From: Enterobacter asburiae
GTDB lineage: Bacteria; Pseudomonadota; Gammaproteobacteria; Enterobacterales; Enterobacteriaceae
Direction of reading: 5' to 3'
NCBI RefSeq assembly: GCF_007035645.1
Contig: NZ_AP019632.1
Coordinates: 2,480,001-2,544,000, forward strand
Length of the DNA: 64,000 bases
Shown one piece after another: positions 9,638-20,644 of this stretch. The first letter of the stretch is position 1. The number at the start of each line of letters is the position of its first letter. The notes below the pieces were generated by a model. That model ran no database searches. It worked only from the letters and a program-made list of their open reading frames with translations, and was not told the DNA's origin. The translations under genes were made by a program, and so were the position numbers.

Positions 9638-9718
9638 AAGTCATATAAAAGTCATCTAGTTTATGACTTATAAAAAATAACATCACTATGCAATAACTAC
9701 ATGTTGACTTTTAAGTCA
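9638..9718. promoter_or_regulatory. Cluster of AAGTCAT / ATGACTT operator-like repeats
   Basis: AAGTCAT occurs directly at 9638-9644 and 9649-9655, is inverted as ATGACTT at 9663-9669, and a tight inverted pair TGACTT-TT-AAGTCA lies at 9705-9718. The last one overlaps a TTGACT that could be a -35 element for the small gene at 9774. Repeated short operators of this kind are typical of ribbon-helix-helix autoregulators, so the next gene may bind here. This is inference from spacing and composition. Confidence 0.55.
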
Positions 9719-9773
9719 GATAAAAGCATATTTTACGGCACGAATTAACAAGACTTACTGGAGAATATTTTCA

Positions 9774-9974
9774 ATGCCAGCCCGTGACTATCCAGACAAG
9801 CGTGTTGCACGCGGTCTGGCAAAGGAGGCCGATCTCAGGATGCTGAGCGCCCGCATCGATCCCGATCTGATGGAGTACATCAGAACCACCGCCTTTGAGA
9901 CGCGTAAGAGCAAGCAGGAGATTGTGGCGGAAGCGTTAGCGCTTCACAGGCAGAAAAGTCAGACAGGAGCCTAA
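9774..9974 (+). CDS. Putative ribbon-helix-helix DNA-binding protein (66 aa)
   Basis: A small basic protein. The segment LRMLSARIDPDLMEYIRTTAF followed by KSKQEIVAEALALH looks like the beta-strand/helix/helix pattern of ribbon-helix-helix repressors, with ARID providing the beta strand. ACTGGAG is placed correctly before the ATG at 9774. An AT-rich upstream region with repeated AAGTCAT elements suggests autoregulation. It stands alone; no partner toxin gene is seen on either side. Function is not established. Confidence 0.65.
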   Translation: MPARDYPDKRVARGLAKEADLRMLSARIDPDLMEYIRTTAFETRKSKQEIVAEALALHRQKSQTGA

Positions 9975-9975
9975 G

Positions 9976-10011
9976 CGCGCAAAGCCGGAAGCACCCTCCA
10001 GGCTTTGCGCG
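9976..10011. terminator. Bidirectional hairpin between convergent genes
   Basis: An 11-bp perfect stem CGCGCAAAGCC / GGCTTTGCGCG lies between the small RHH-like gene and the aldo/keto reductase end. The T tract on the plus side is only short and interrupted, so efficiency is uncertain. Confidence 0.5.
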
Positions 10012-10019
10012 TGTCACTT

Positions 10020-10886
10020 TTAATCCCTCAGCGAATTCAGCGTTTCCAGTGCTTCAGGCGGCAAACGCAGCTCCCCCGCCGCGAGGTTTTGCCGCAGATG
10101 CGCTACGGAAGAGGTGCCTGGGATCAGCAGAATATTCGGGGAACGCTGCAGCAGCCATGCCAGCGCAACCTGCATTGGCGTGGCGCCCAGTGAATCCGCG
10201 ACGGCCTTCAGCCCGGAAGATTGCAGTGGCGTAAAGCCTCCCAATGGGAAGAACGGCACATACGCGATCCCCTGCTGCGCCAGCAGATCCACCAGCGCGT
10301 CGTCACCCCGGTTCACAATGTTGTACATGTTCTGCACGCACACCACCGGAACCATTTTCTGGGCTTCCGCAACCTGGGTGGCCGTGACGTTGCTCAGGCC
10401 AATATGACGCACCAGCCCCTGCTGCTGTAATTCGGCCAGGGTGGAGAGCGGTTCAGCAATTGACCCTTCCGCCGGCCCGTGCGCGCTAAACATGATTCTG
10501 AGATTCACCACGTCCAGCACGTCCAGCTGCAGATTACGCAGGTTGTCATGCACCGCCTGGGTCAGTTCCTGCGCGGAAAAGGCCGGTAGCCAGGCACCTT
10601 TGTCGTTGCGACGGGCGCCAATCTTGGTGACGAGCGTTAGATCGTCCCGATAAGGGTGAAGCGCCTCGCGGATCAGCTGGTTAGTGACATGAGGACCATA
10701 AAAATCACTGGTATCAATGTGGTTCACCCCCGCCGCCGCCGCTTCGCGCAGCACGTCCAGCGCGGCCTGCTTATCCTTCGGTGGACCAAAGACGCCCGGC
10801 CCGGCGAGCTGCATCGCACCGTAGCCCAGTCGTTTTACCGTCCGCGTCCCGAGCGCGTACGTCCCGCTTTTATCAATGCTGCTCAT
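10020..10886 (-). CDS. ydbC: Aldo/keto reductase of the YdbC (pyridoxal reductase) type
   Basis: A 288-residue (alpha/beta)8 NADPH-dependent oxidoreductase very similar to what I recall of E. coli YdbC (also called PdxI), which reduces pyridoxal to pyridoxine. Shared segments include LGYGAMQLAGPGVFGPP, VNHIDTSDFYGPHVTNQ with the catalytic Asp and Tyr, LTLVTKIGARR with the catalytic Lys, and LLIPGTSSVAHLRQN near the C-terminus, which contacts NADPH. The start at 10886 has AGGAAGG six bases before it; the in-frame ATG at 10901 lies directly before this ribosome-binding site. It is divergent from the chemoreceptor gene. Confidence 0.9.
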   Translation of the reverse strand: MSSIDKSGTYALGTRTVKRLGYGAMQLAGPGVFGPPKDKQAALDVLREAAAAGVNHIDTSDFYGPHVTNQLIREALHPYRDDLTLVTKIGARRNDKGAWLPAFSAQELTQAVHDNLRNLQLDVLDVVNLRIMFSAHGPAEGSIAEPLSTLAELQQQGLVRHIGLSNVTATQVAEAQKMVPVVCVQNMYNIVNRGDDALVDLLAQQGIAYVPFFPLGGFTPLQSSGLKAVADSLGATPMQVALAWLLQRSPNILLIPGTSSVAHLRQNLAAGELRLPPEALETLNSLRD

Positions 10887-10963
10887 GTTAACCTTCCTCA
10901 TAAAAATGATCCGGATTTACAACAGGTTCCTCACCGGAGCCCTTAGTTAAGCGCGAGTTAAAT

Positions 10964-10990
10964 TAAAGTTTAAATTCTATACGACGATAG
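10964..10990 (+). promoter_or_regulatory. Sigma-28 (FliA) promoter of the chemoreceptor gene
   Basis: TAAAGTTT, an 11-base spacer and GACGATAG closely match the flagellar class 3 consensus TAAAGTTT-N11-GCCGATAA. The -35 half is exact and the -10 half has two mismatches. It ends 40 bases before the start codon of the chemoreceptor. Confidence 0.85.
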
Positions 10991-11030
10991 TATTGGTGTA
11001 CCTCTGCATCCTTTCTAACGGACGACCGCT

Positions 11031-12692
11031 ATGCTGAAAAATTTGCACGTGATTACCGGTATTATCTTTGCCCTCACCATATTCTGTCTGTTGCAAGTTG
11101 TCACGGGAGGGTTGTTCTACTCTGCCGTCAGCAACGATCGCCATAACTTCCAGAATTCCGGCGTGCTCAATGCCCAGCAGGAAAGCCTGAGCGACAGCGT
11201 GAACACGCTGGTGAAAACGCGCGTCACCGTCACCCGGGTGGCGATCCGCTACCTGAAAAACCAGCGCGATCCGGCTTCCCTTGCGGCGATCAATAAACTG
11301 CTTGGCACCGCAGCCGACTCGCTGGCAAAAGCCGAAACCTATAACAAAGAGTGGCAGAAGCTGCCGCAGGTTAACGGCCAGGAGGCGGCATTAACCGACG
11401 AGATGCAGAAGTCCTGGAACCAGATGCACGAAGTGATGCGCCTATCGATTGAGTATCTGCGTGCCGACAACTATCAGGCCTATGGCGATCTGGACGCCCA
11501 GCAGGCGCAGGACGAGATGGAGGCGGTTTATAACCGCTGGCGCGCCGAAAACAACACCCTGCTGAAGGCCGCAACCGAAGAGAACCAGAGCAGCTTCACG
11601 CAGATGCAGTGGACGCTGGCGGCGATTCTGCTGGCCGTTATCGCGGTTCTGGTGGTCATCTGGCAGGGTTTACAACACCTGCTGTTAAAACCCCTCCACT
11701 CCATTATGAACCATATTCGCGCCATTGCAGGGGGTGACCTGACGCAGGAGATCGCTATCTCCGGTCGCAATGAGATGGGCCAGCTGGCCGCGGGCCTGCA
11801 TGAGATGCAGCAGTCGCTGGTGACCACCGTCAGCGCCGTACGGGGAAGTACGGATTCCATCTACACCGGCGCAGGCGAAATTGCCGCAGGAAGCAACGAT
11901 CTTTCCGCCCGCACCGAGCAGCAGGCCGCCTCGCTCGAAGAGACCGCCGCCAGCATGGAAGAGCTGACCGCGACGGTTAAGCAGAACTCCGATAACGCCC
12001 GTCAGGCCACGCTGCTGGCGAAAAACGCCTCTGAAACGGCCGCGCGCGGCGGTCACGTCGTGGATAACGTGGTTCGCACCATGAACGAAATCGCCGACAG
12101 TTCGCAGCAAATTGCGCATATTACCGGCGTGATCGACAGCATCGCGTTCCAGACCAACATTCTGGCGCTTAACGCCGCGGTGGAAGCAGCACGCGCCGGG
12201 GAACAGGGCCGTGGTTTTGCGGTTGTTGCAGGTGAAGTCCGTACGCTGGCGAGCCGCAGCGCGCAGGCGGCGAAAGAGATCAAAGGGCTTATCGAGAACT
12301 CCGTCAGCCGGGTGAATACCGGTTCTGAGCAGGTTAGCGAGGCTGGCACCACCATGAAGGAAATTGTCGCCGCCGTCACCCGCGTGACCGATATCATGGG
12401 TGAGATTTCATCAGCCTCTGACGAGCAGAGCCGCGGTATTGAGCAGGTGAGCCTGGCCGTTTCGCAGATGGACAGCGTGACGCAGCAAAACGCCGCGCTG
12501 GTGCAGGAGTCCGCCACGGCGGCTGCGGCACTGGAAGATCAGTCCGAGCAGCTGCGCCAGGCGGTAGCCGCGTTTCGCCTGAACGGCAAAGAAAAAGCGG
12601 TCGCCCCGCGCCCGGCCAGTCTGAAAACGCCACAGCTGCTGCGCCCGGCAACGACAACCGCCTCCACCGACAGCAACTGGGAAACGTTCTGA
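11031..12692 (+). CDS. Methyl-accepting chemotaxis protein (Tsr/Tar-type chemoreceptor)
   Basis: A 553-residue transmembrane chemoreceptor. It has an N-terminal helix (about residues 7-30), a periplasmic four-helix ligand domain, a second membrane helix near residues 192-212, a HAMP linker (LLLKPLHSIMNHIRAIAGGDL) and a long cytoplasmic coiled coil. The signalling tip contains AFQTNILALNAAVEAARAGE and QGRGFAVVAGEVR, which bind CheW and CheA. It ends in NWETF, the docking pentapeptide for CheR and CheB found on high-abundance receptors. A FliA promoter precedes it, tying it to the flagellar regulon. The ligand cannot be told from the sequence. Confidence 0.95.
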   Translation: MLKNLHVITGIIFALTIFCLLQVVTGGLFYSAVSNDRHNFQNSGVLNAQQESLSDSVNTLVKTRVTVTRVAIRYLKNQRDPASLAAINKLLGTAADSLAKAETYNKEWQKLPQVNGQEAALTDEMQKSWNQMHEVMRLSIEYLRADNYQAYGDLDAQQAQDEMEAVYNRWRAENNTLLKAATEENQSSFTQMQWTLAAILLAVIAVLVVIWQGLQHLLLKPLHSIMNHIRAIAGGDLTQEIAISGRNEMGQLAAGLHEMQQSLVTTVSAVRGSTDSIYTGAGEIAAGSNDLSARTEQQAASLEETAASMEELTATVKQNSDNARQATLLAKNASETAARGGHVVDNVVRTMNEIADSSQQIAHITGVIDSIAFQTNILALNAAVEAARAGEQGRGFAVVAGEVRTLASRSAQAAKEIKGLIENSVSRVNTGSEQVSEAGTTMKEIVAAVTRVTDIMGEISSASDEQSRGIEQVSLAVSQMDSVTQQNAALVQESATAAAALEDQSEQLRQAVAAFRLNGKEKAVAPRPASLKTPQLLRPATTTASTDSNWETF

Positions 12693-12699
12693 GTCACCG

Positions 12700-12720
12700 G
12701 CGGGCGAGGAGATCGCCCGC
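12700..12720. terminator. Hairpin after the chemoreceptor gene
   Basis: An 8-bp GC stem (GCGGGCGA / TCGCCCGC) with a five-base loop lies just after the chemoreceptor stop and reaches the smrA stop codon. No T run follows, so it may be a weak terminator or an mRNA-stabilising hairpin. Confidence 0.35.
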
Positions 12721-13283
12721 TAGCGGCTGCGCTTGGCGTGCCGCTCCCAGTTTTCCCGTTTTGCCTCATCCGATTTTCGCAGTGAAACATAACATGCCCC
12801 GCTGCCGCCGTGATGCGGCAGCGCCGCGCAGAAGGCCTGCACTTCCTCGAACTCGGTTAACCAGCGCGCCAGATAGCTGCGCACCACATTGGGATGCGAG
12901 TTCTGCTCGCGCCCTTTCCCGTGAATGATAATCAGATTGCGTAACCCGTCGCGTCCGGCCTGGCGAATAAAAGAATAGAGCATCTGACGGCAGCGTTCGG
13001 CGGGCTGGCGCAGGAGGTTTAAGCTGGCCTGGCGGGCATATTTCCCCGAGCGCAGCTTATCGATAACGCCCTGCTGTACCCCTTCGCGCTGGAACGCCAG
13101 CGGTTCTTCCAGGGGAAGCATGTCAAGAAAATCCAGCGTCAGGAAGTTATCCAGCTGTTCGCTATCCACCTCCTCGCGCGTCCGCGTATTGCGGCTGGGC
13201 TGCCAGTGAATATCCGCGCAGCGCTTCAGGGGCTGGACATCTTCCATGGCGTCAAGAAAAAATGATTTGTCGTCAGGGTTCAT
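12720..13283 (-). CDS. smrA: Smr-domain DNA endonuclease SmrA (YdaL)
   Basis: A 187-residue protein, the same length as E. coli YdaL/SmrA. The C-terminal Smr domain (about residues 85-175) carries LRNLIIIHGKGREQNSHPNVVRSYL, written here in part as IIIHGKG, the metal-dependent nuclease core shared with MutS2. Upstream is the LDFLDMLPLEEPLAFQREGV linker with a helical N-terminus. The start at 13283 has CGGAGG at proper spacing; an ATG six bases upstream sits on the ribosome-binding site and is less likely. In vitro nicking is known for the family; the cellular role is unclear. Confidence 0.9.
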   Translation of the reverse strand: MNPDDKSFFLDAMEDVQPLKRCADIHWQPSRNTRTREEVDSEQLDNFLTLDFLDMLPLEEPLAFQREGVQQGVIDKLRSGKYARQASLNLLRQPAERCRQMLYSFIRQAGRDGLRNLIIIHGKGREQNSHPNVVRSYLARWLTEFEEVQAFCAALPHHGGSGACYVSLRKSDEAKRENWERHAKRSR

Positions 13284-13638
13284 GGACATCCTCCGGCTAC
13301 ATCCGAGGGCTGTACTATACCTGCGCCAGAGACCGGCCTCAATCACCGTTACGGGGCAATGCGCGGTAATAATATTAACCTGATGAATATATATAGTAAT
13401 TATTAAATAGATTTAAATCAGACTTAACTAAAATTTCAGCAAAGGTAAAATACGTGATTTATGTTAAAATTTCGTGAAATCAATCACTCGCCCGCCTTTC
13501 ATTTTTCAGAAAAGGTGTTATACCTAAATATACCTGCCTCATGGAAATAATACCCAGGATTGGCGAAAGGACGCACTGCTGTGTGTACTATAGGGTCTGT
13601 CTGATGTCGGGCAGATCCTGTTTTTTTTAATCTGCATT
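13284..13638. other. AT-rich intergenic region between smrA and abgR
   Basis: About 355 bases with no convincing gene. The region is AT-rich (13380-13480 especially) and must hold the smrA promoter. Near 13591-13629 a weak imperfect hairpin is followed by eight T on the plus strand, which could terminate an unseen plus-strand transcript. I see no tRNA or repeat. Confidence 0.5.
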
Positions 13639-14550
13639 TCACGCGACGATTATTTTTCTCGCTTCCCTTCTGAACTGCGTAATTAATGACTCAGCAAGGG
13701 GCGTCTGACGTGAATCACGGCGCTGAATTAAATAATAGGTTGCTTTAGGAAGCGATTCGACAACCGGCAGCATGACCAGACGGTGTGCCAGCAGCGGGTC
13801 ACAGCCTAGCTCCTGCGGCAATATGCTTAAAAAATCACTTTGCGCGACCAGGCTAATACAGGAAGAAAATGTTTCGCAAACCACACCAATTCGCGGTATT
13901 TGCGAACGATGACTAAATACCTCCTCTAATTGCTTATAATAACTTCCCCGCGGCGTCGGCATTGTCCAGTTATAATGCAGGAGCTCATTAATTGACGTTG
14001 CCCCCATTGCCGGATGCCCCTCCCGACAAAATACCGCAAACGGTTTTTCGAAGAGCTTTTCAAACGTAAATTCCTGGTCGTAAGGTCCCTGATAATAGGT
14101 GTTGATGGTGAAGTCCAGCTCGCCCTGGCGTAATTCATTGATCATCGATACCAGCTGCCCTTCCATAATCCGCACCTTGACCTGCGGATGCTGCGCATGA
14201 AAGCGGGTGATAACGGCGGGCATCAGCGTGCGTGAAACGCTGGCCCCCATCCCGATGTTGATCTGCCCGGCCAGCTCACCCTGCCGCTGACGGATGTCAT
14301 CCTGCGCCGCGCGCAGCTCTTCCAGAATCAACCTGGCACGCTGGTAAAAACCCTCACCGCATTCGGTCAACGCGACGCCCTTACTCCTGCGCACGAAAAG
14401 CTGCGCCGCCATGCCCTCCTCCAGCTCTTTGATGGATTTGGTCAGCGCCGGCTGGGAAAGATTCAGCGTCCTGCTGGCACCGCGAATGCTGCCCTGACGC
14501 GCTACCTCAACAAACGCCCGGATTTGATGAAATTTAATCTGGAATGTCAT
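13639..14550 (-). CDS. abgR: LysR regulator of the abg operon, AbgR
   Basis: A 303-residue LysR regulator divergent from abgA, exactly as abgR is in E. coli. The HTH is at residues 5-65 (FVEVARQGSIRGASRTLNLSQPALTKSI split into its helices), followed by FVRRSKGVALTECG and an effector domain. AbgR is thought to control uptake and cleavage of p-aminobenzoyl-glutamate. The 175-base gap to abgA must contain the shared operator. Confidence 0.9.
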   Translation of the reverse strand: MTFQIKFHQIRAFVEVARQGSIRGASRTLNLSQPALTKSIKELEEGMAAQLFVRRSKGVALTECGEGFYQRARLILEELRAAQDDIRQRQGELAGQINIGMGASVSRTLMPAVITRFHAQHPQVKVRIMEGQLVSMINELRQGELDFTINTYYQGPYDQEFTFEKLFEKPFAVFCREGHPAMGATSINELLHYNWTMPTPRGSYYKQLEEVFSHRSQIPRIGVVCETFSSCISLVAQSDFLSILPQELGCDPLLAHRLVMLPVVESLPKATYYLIQRRDSRQTPLAESLITQFRREARKIIVA

Positions 14551-14725
14551 AGCCCGACCGATAACCGTTGTTTATCAGAGTAAAGAAACTGTCATCTACT
14601 TTAATGGAAAGGGATGTGCGAGGGTAATTCCTGAACGGTTAAAACTGTGAAAAATCGGTTAGTGATAAGTAAAAACTATCACAGCGTGAAGCAGTTCACA
14701 TATTTTAATGATGACAGGAACAGAT

Positions 14726-16035
14726 ATGGACACACTGGCGCAGTACATCCAGACACTATCCCCGCAGCTGAGCGCATGGCGTCGCGATTTTCACCATTTT
14801 GCGGAATCCGGCTGGGTAGAGTTTCGAACGGCCGCGAAAGTCGCGGAAATCCTCGACTCGCTGGGCTACGAACTGGCGATGGGCCGCGACGTCGTCGATG
14901 CCGAAAGCCGGATGGGGCTGCCCGATGCCGCTACCCTGGCGCAAGAGTTTGCCCGCGCGCGGGCGCAGGGCGCGCCTGAGAAATGGCTGGCGCCGTTTGA
15001 AGGCGGGTTTACCGGCATTGTGGCGACCCTCAATACCGGCCGCCCTGGACCGACCCTGGCGTTTCGCGTCGACATGGATGCCCTTGACTTAAGCGAAGCG
15101 CTGGATGAAAGCCATCGCCCGTTCCGCGACGGGTTTGCCTCCTGCAACGCGGGCATGATGCACGCCTGCGCGCACGACGGCCACACCGCTATTGGTCTGG
15201 GGCTGGCGCAGGTGCTTAAGCAGAATGACGCACAGCTCAACGGCACCATCAAGCTGATCTTCCAGCCAGCCGAAGAAGGCACCCGCGGGGCGCGCGCCAT
15301 GGTTGCCGCCGGGGCGCTGGACGACGTGGACTATTTTACGGCCATCCATATTGGTACCGGCGTCCCTGCCGGAACGGTGATTTGCGGCAGCGATAACTTT
15401 ATGGCCACCACCAAGTTCGACGTGAACTTTACCGGCGTTGCCGCACACGCGGGCGGTAAGCCGGAGGACGGACGTAACGCCCTGCTCGCCGCCGCGCAGG
15501 CCGCCCTCGCCCTGCACAGCATCGCCCCGCACAGCGACGGCGCCTCCCGGGTGAACGTCGGGGTGATGCAGGCGGGCAGCGGACGCAACGTGGTGCCCGC
15601 GAATGCTCTGATAAAGGTTGAAACCCGCGGTGAAAGCGAAGCGATTAATCAGTACGTCTTTGAACGCGCGCAGGCGGTCATTACCGGCGCAGCGGCGCTC
15701 TACGGCGTGCGCGCTGAGATGCGCCTGATGGGGGCCGCGACGTCCAGCGCGCCGACACCGGCGTGGGTGGATTACCTGCGCGAACAGGCGAGCCAGGTTT
15801 CCGGGGTTATTCACGCCATCGACAAGGTGAAAGCGCCAGCGGGTTCCGAAGACGCCACGCTGATGATGGCCCGCGTGCAGGAGAACGGCGGCATGGCGTC
15901 CTATATGGTGTTCGGCACGGATTTGAGCGCCGGACATCACAACGAAAAATTCGACTTCGATGAGCAGGTCATGGCGATTGCCATTGAAACGCTGGCGCGA
16001 ACTGCGCTCAATTTCCCGTGGACGCGAGGTGTGTA

Positions 16036-16036
<1 letters not shown>
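14726..16036 (+). CDS. abgA: p-Aminobenzoyl-glutamate hydrolase subunit A
   Basis: A 436-residue M20-family metallopeptidase, identical in length to E. coli AbgA. The metal-binding HACAHDGHT motif lies near residue 145, and FQPAEEGTRGA carries the catalytic Glu pair. FRVDMDALDL and the dimerisation domain with GAAAHAGGKPEDGRN-like sequence (here VAAHAGGKPEDG) are also seen. With AbgB it forms a heterodimer that cleaves p-aminobenzoyl-glutamate, a folate breakdown product. The start at 14726 has AGGA eight bases upstream and gives the family length. The stop overlaps the abgB start by one base. Confidence 0.95.
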
Positions 16037-17481
<1,445 letters not shown>

Positions 17482-17522
17482 AAAAACACAACACAACAAC
17501 ACAACACTCCCGAGGAACGCCC

Positions 17523-19049
17523 ATGAGTATGTCATCCATACCTTCGCATTCCCCATCCGGTAAGCTCTATGGCTGGGTTGAAAGGATCGGCAATAAAGTG
17601 CCGCACCCTTTCCTGCTGTTTATCTATCTGATTGTGATTTTAATGGTCGCCACCGCCGTGCTCTCCGCCTTTGACGTGAGCGTGCGCAGCCCGGCCGACG
17701 GCAGCCTGGTGGCGGTGAAAAACCTGCTCAGCGTTGACGGGCTGCACTGGTTTTTACCCAACGTGATTAAGAACTTCAGCGGCTTCGCCCCGCTGGGCGC
17801 CATTCTGGCGCTGGTGCTGGGCGCCGGGCTGGCTGAACGCGTGGGCTTGCTGCCCGCATTAATGGTGAAGATGGCTTCCCACGTCAGCGCGCGTTACGCC
17901 AGCTATATGGTGCTGTTTATCGCCTTCTTCAGCCATATCTCCTCCGACGCCGCGCTGGTGATCATGCCGCCGATGGGCGCGCTGATTTTCCTCGCCGTCG
18001 GGCGTCATCCCGTGGCAGGCCTGCTGTCGGCGATTGCGGGCGTGGGCTGCGGATTTACCGCTAACCTGCTGATCGTCACCACCGACGTGCTGCTCTCTGG
18101 CATCAGCACGGAGGCGGCGAAGACCATTGATACGGCAATGCACGTCAGCGTGATCGACAACTGGTACTTTATGGCCAGCTCAGTGATTGTCCTGACGATT
18201 GTCGGCGGGCTGATTACCGATAAAATCATCGAGCCGCGGCTGGGTAAATGGGAAGGCCGTAGCGATGAAAAGCTGGAAACCCTAAGCAAAGAGCAGCGCT
18301 TCGGCCTGCGCGTGGCGGGCGTTGTCTCGCTGGCCTTCATCGCGCTGGTGGCGCTGATGGTGGTGCCGGAAAACGGCATCTTGCGCGATCCGGTTAAGCA
18401 TACCGTTCTGCCGTCGCCGTTTATTCAGGGCATCGTGCCGCTGATTATCCTCTTCTTCTTTGTCGTTTCGCTCGCCTACGGTATCGCGACCGGTAAGATC
18501 CGCCGTCAGGGCGATCTGCCGCAGCTGATGATCGAGCCGATGAAGGAGATGGCGGGCTTTATCGTGATGGTGTTCCCGCTGGCGCAGTTTGTGGCGATGT
18601 TTAACTGGAGCAACATGGGCAAGTTTATGGCCGTGGGCCTGACCGACGCGCTGGAGGCGGCCGGGCTAAGCGGCGTTCCGGCGTTTGTCGGCCTGGCGCT
18701 GCTGTCATCCCTGCTGTGCATGTTTATCGCCAGCGGCTCCGCCATCTGGTCGATTCTGGCCCCGATCTTCGTGCCGATGTTTATGATGCTGGGGTTCCAC
18801 CCGGCTTTCGCGCAGATCTTGTTCCGCATCGCGGACTCCTCGGTGATACCGCTGGCGCCGGTTTCGCCGTTTGTCCCGCTGTTTTTAGGCTTCCTGCAGC
18901 GCTATAAACCCGAGGCCAAACTGGGTACCTACTATTCGCTGGTTTTACCCTACCCGCTTATCTTTTTAGGGGTATGGCTGGTGATGCTGGTCGCATGGTA
19001 TCTTGTCGGCCTGCCGATTGGGCCGGGGATTTACCCGAGGCTGAACTAA
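17523..19049 (+). CDS. abgT: p-Aminobenzoyl-glutamate transporter AbgT
   Basis: A 508-residue inner-membrane transporter, the same length as E. coli AbgT. The start at 17523 (MSMSSIP) has GAGGAACGCC just upstream; the frame is open earlier but lacks conserved residues. Conserved stretches include [58 protein letters not shown] and [19 protein letters not shown], spread over about eleven membrane helices. It imports p-aminobenzoyl-glutamate for the AbgAB enzyme; some family members export sulfonamides. The intact transporter makes the broken abgB more striking. Confidence 0.95.
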   Translation: MSMSSIPSHSPSGKLYGWVERIGNKVPHPFLLFIYLIVILMVATAVLSAFDVSVRSPADGSLVAVKNLLSVDGLHWFLPNVIKNFSGFAPLGAILALVLGAGLAERVGLLPALMVKMASHVSARYASYMVLFIAFFSHISSDAALVIMPPMGALIFLAVGRHPVAGLLSAIAGVGCGFTANLLIVTTDVLLSGISTEAAKTIDTAMHVSVIDNWYFMASSVIVLTIVGGLITDKIIEPRLGKWEGRSDEKLETLSKEQRFGLRVAGVVSLAFIALVALMVVPENGILRDPVKHTVLPSPFIQGIVPLIILFFFVVSLAYGIATGKIRRQGDLPQLMIEPMKEMAGFIVMVFPLAQFVAMFNWSNMGKFMAVGLTDALEAAGLSGVPAFVGLALLSSLLCMFIASGSAIWSILAPIFVPMFMMLGFHPAFAQILFRIADSSVIPLAPVSPFVPLFLGFLQRYKPEAKLGTYYSLVLPYPLIFLGVWLVMLVAWYLVGLPIGPGIYPRLN

Positions 19050-19059
19050 AGGAATGAGG

Positions 19060-19575
19060 ATGCTGAGATTACTCGAAGATAAGATTGCGACGCCGCTCGG
19101 GCCGCTGTGGGTGATCGCGGACGAGCAGTTCTGCCTGCGCGCCGTCGAATGGGAAGAGCACAGCGACCGGATGGAAGAACTGCTCAATGTTCACTACCGC
19201 GCGCAGGGGTATGAACGTATCCGCGCCACCAACCCGGGCGGGCTGAGCGACAAGCTTGCCGCCTACTTCGAAGGCGATCTCAGCATCATCGATACTCTGC
19301 CGACCGCCACGGCAGGCACGCCTTTTCAGCGCGAGGTGTGGCAGGCGCTGCGGTCGATTCCGTGCGGGCAGGTGATGCATTACGGCCAGCTCGCGGAACA
19401 GCTAGGCCGCGCGGGGGCCGCACGCGCGGTGGGGGCCGCTAACGGCTCTAACCCGGTCAGCATCGTGGTGCCCTGCCATCGCGTCATTGGCCGCAACGGT
19501 ACCATGACAGGCTATGCCGGCGGCGTGCAGCGCAAAGAGTGGTTACTGCGTCACGAAGGGTATCTCCTGCTCTAG
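19060..19575 (+). CDS. ogt: Methylated-DNA--protein-cysteine methyltransferase Ogt
   Basis: A 171-residue suicide repair protein that removes methyl groups from O6-methylguanine and O4-methylthymine. The acceptor cysteine is in [13 protein letters not shown], and the DNA-binding helix contains [20 protein letters not shown] (shown as neighbours [13 protein letters not shown]). The start at 19060 matches the E. coli length; an ATG two codons upstream lies only two bases from the Shine-Dalgarno sequence. It follows abgT by ten bases and probably shares its transcript. Confidence 0.95.
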   Translation: MLRLLEDKIATPLGPLWVIADEQFCLRAVEWEEHSDRMEELLNVHYRAQGYERIRATNPGGLSDKLAAYFEGDLSIIDTLPTATAGTPFQREVWQALRSIPCGQVMHYGQLAEQLGRAGAARAVGAANGSNPVSIVVPCHRVIGRNGTMTGYAGGVQRKEWLLRHEGYLLL

Positions 19576-19725
19576 CTCCCAGGCTTTTTGTGCTTAATTT
19601 TCTACCGGTTAGGCTAAAAATCCATAATCAAGCTGTGGAATTTCAAGAAGATGGCGACACGTTGCCGTCTCTTGTCCTTATTGAGGGTTTGTCAGGCTTA
19701 CGTACTTACCAAAAAGATGTTAAAA

Positions 19726-19739
19726 TTGACCAATATCAA
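19726..19739. promoter_or_regulatory. FNR box upstream of fnr
   Basis: TTGAC-CAAT-ATCAA fits the FNR consensus TTGAT-N4-ATCAA with one mismatch. It lies 20 bases before the fnr start codon, in the position known for anaerobic negative autoregulation of E. coli fnr. Confidence 0.88.
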
Positions 19740-19758
19740 TTAAGGCTTGAGCAAACCT

Positions 19759-20511
19759 ATGATCCCGGAAAAGCGAATTATACGACGCATTCAGTCTGGC
19801 GGTTGTGCTATCCATTGCCAGGATTGCAGCATCAGCCAGCTCTGTATCCCGTTTACCCTGAATGAGCATGAACTCGATCAGCTTGATAATATCATCGAGC
19901 GCAAAAAGCCTATTCAGAAAGGGCAGACGCTGTTTAAAGCGGGAGACGAACTGAAATCGCTCTATGCTATCCGTTCTGGCACCATCAAAAGCTACACCAT
20001 CACCGAACAGGGTGATGAGCAGATCACCGGCTTCCATCTGGCGGGCGACCTGGTGGGCTTTGATGCCATCGGCACGGGCCATCACCCGAGCTTTGCTCAG
20101 GCACTTGAAACCTCAATGGTTTGCGAAATCCCGTTTGAAACCCTGGACGATCTGTCCGGTAAGATGCCTAACCTGCGTCAGCAGATGATGCGTCTGATGA
20201 GCGGTGAGATCAAAGGCGATCAGGACATGATTCTGCTGCTTTCTAAAAAGAACGCAGAAGAGCGCCTGGCCGCGTTTATCTACAACCTCTCCCGCCGCTT
20301 CGCCGAGCGTGGCTTCTCGCCGCGTGAATTCCGTCTGACGATGACGCGTGGCGATATCGGCAACTACCTGGGTCTGACCGTAGAAACCATCAGCCGTCTG
20401 CTGGGCCGTTTCCAGAAAAGCGGGATGCTGGCCGTTAAAGGTAAATACATCACTATCGAAAACGGTGAAGCGCTTGCCGTTCTTGCCGGGCACGCCCGCA
20501 ACGTGGCGTAA
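19759..20511 (+). CDS. fnr: Oxygen-sensing global regulator FNR
   Basis: A 250-residue CRP-family regulator nearly identical to E. coli FNR. The four iron-sulfur ligands are present: three cysteines in the N-terminal [14 protein letters not shown] set plus Cys122 in SMVCEIPF. A cyclic-nucleotide-like fold and dimerisation helix follow, then the HTH with [16 protein letters not shown]. The [4Fe-4S] form dimerises and activates anaerobic genes. The start at 19759 gives the known length; a TTG four codons upstream is unlikely. An FNR box upstream indicates autoregulation. Confidence 0.98.
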   Translation: MIPEKRIIRRIQSGGCAIHCQDCSISQLCIPFTLNEHELDQLDNIIERKKPIQKGQTLFKAGDELKSLYAIRSGTIKSYTITEQGDEQITGFHLAGDLVGFDAIGTGHHPSFAQALETSMVCEIPFETLDDLSGKMPNLRQQMMRLMSGEIKGDQDMILLLSKKNAEERLAAFIYNLSRRFAERGFSPREFRLTMTRGDIGNYLGLTVETISRLLGRFQKSGMLAVKGKYITIENGEALAVLAGHARNVA

Positions 20512-20528
20512 CTCTCCGCATGTTGATG

Positions 20529-20564
20529 ACCAGACCATAAATTCTTGTGATTTATTGGTCTGGT
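20529..20564 (+). terminator. Long hairpin downstream of fnr
   Basis: ACCAGACCA pairs with TGGTCTGGT, extended inward by TAAAT / ATTTA, 17 bases after the fnr stop. The stem is strong but no T run follows, so it may stabilise or weakly terminate the fnr transcript. Confidence 0.5.
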
Positions 20565-20644
20565 GTAATCACTTCCGTTTCAAGAAATTTTCACCGTAGC
20601 ACGTCCCCACACAGCGCCCGAAAGGTTCTCGTTGAGGTTATGAA

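Noticed and set aside
15089..15940. 283-codon minus-strand frame opposite abgA
   Set aside because: Antisense shadow of a well-conserved gene.
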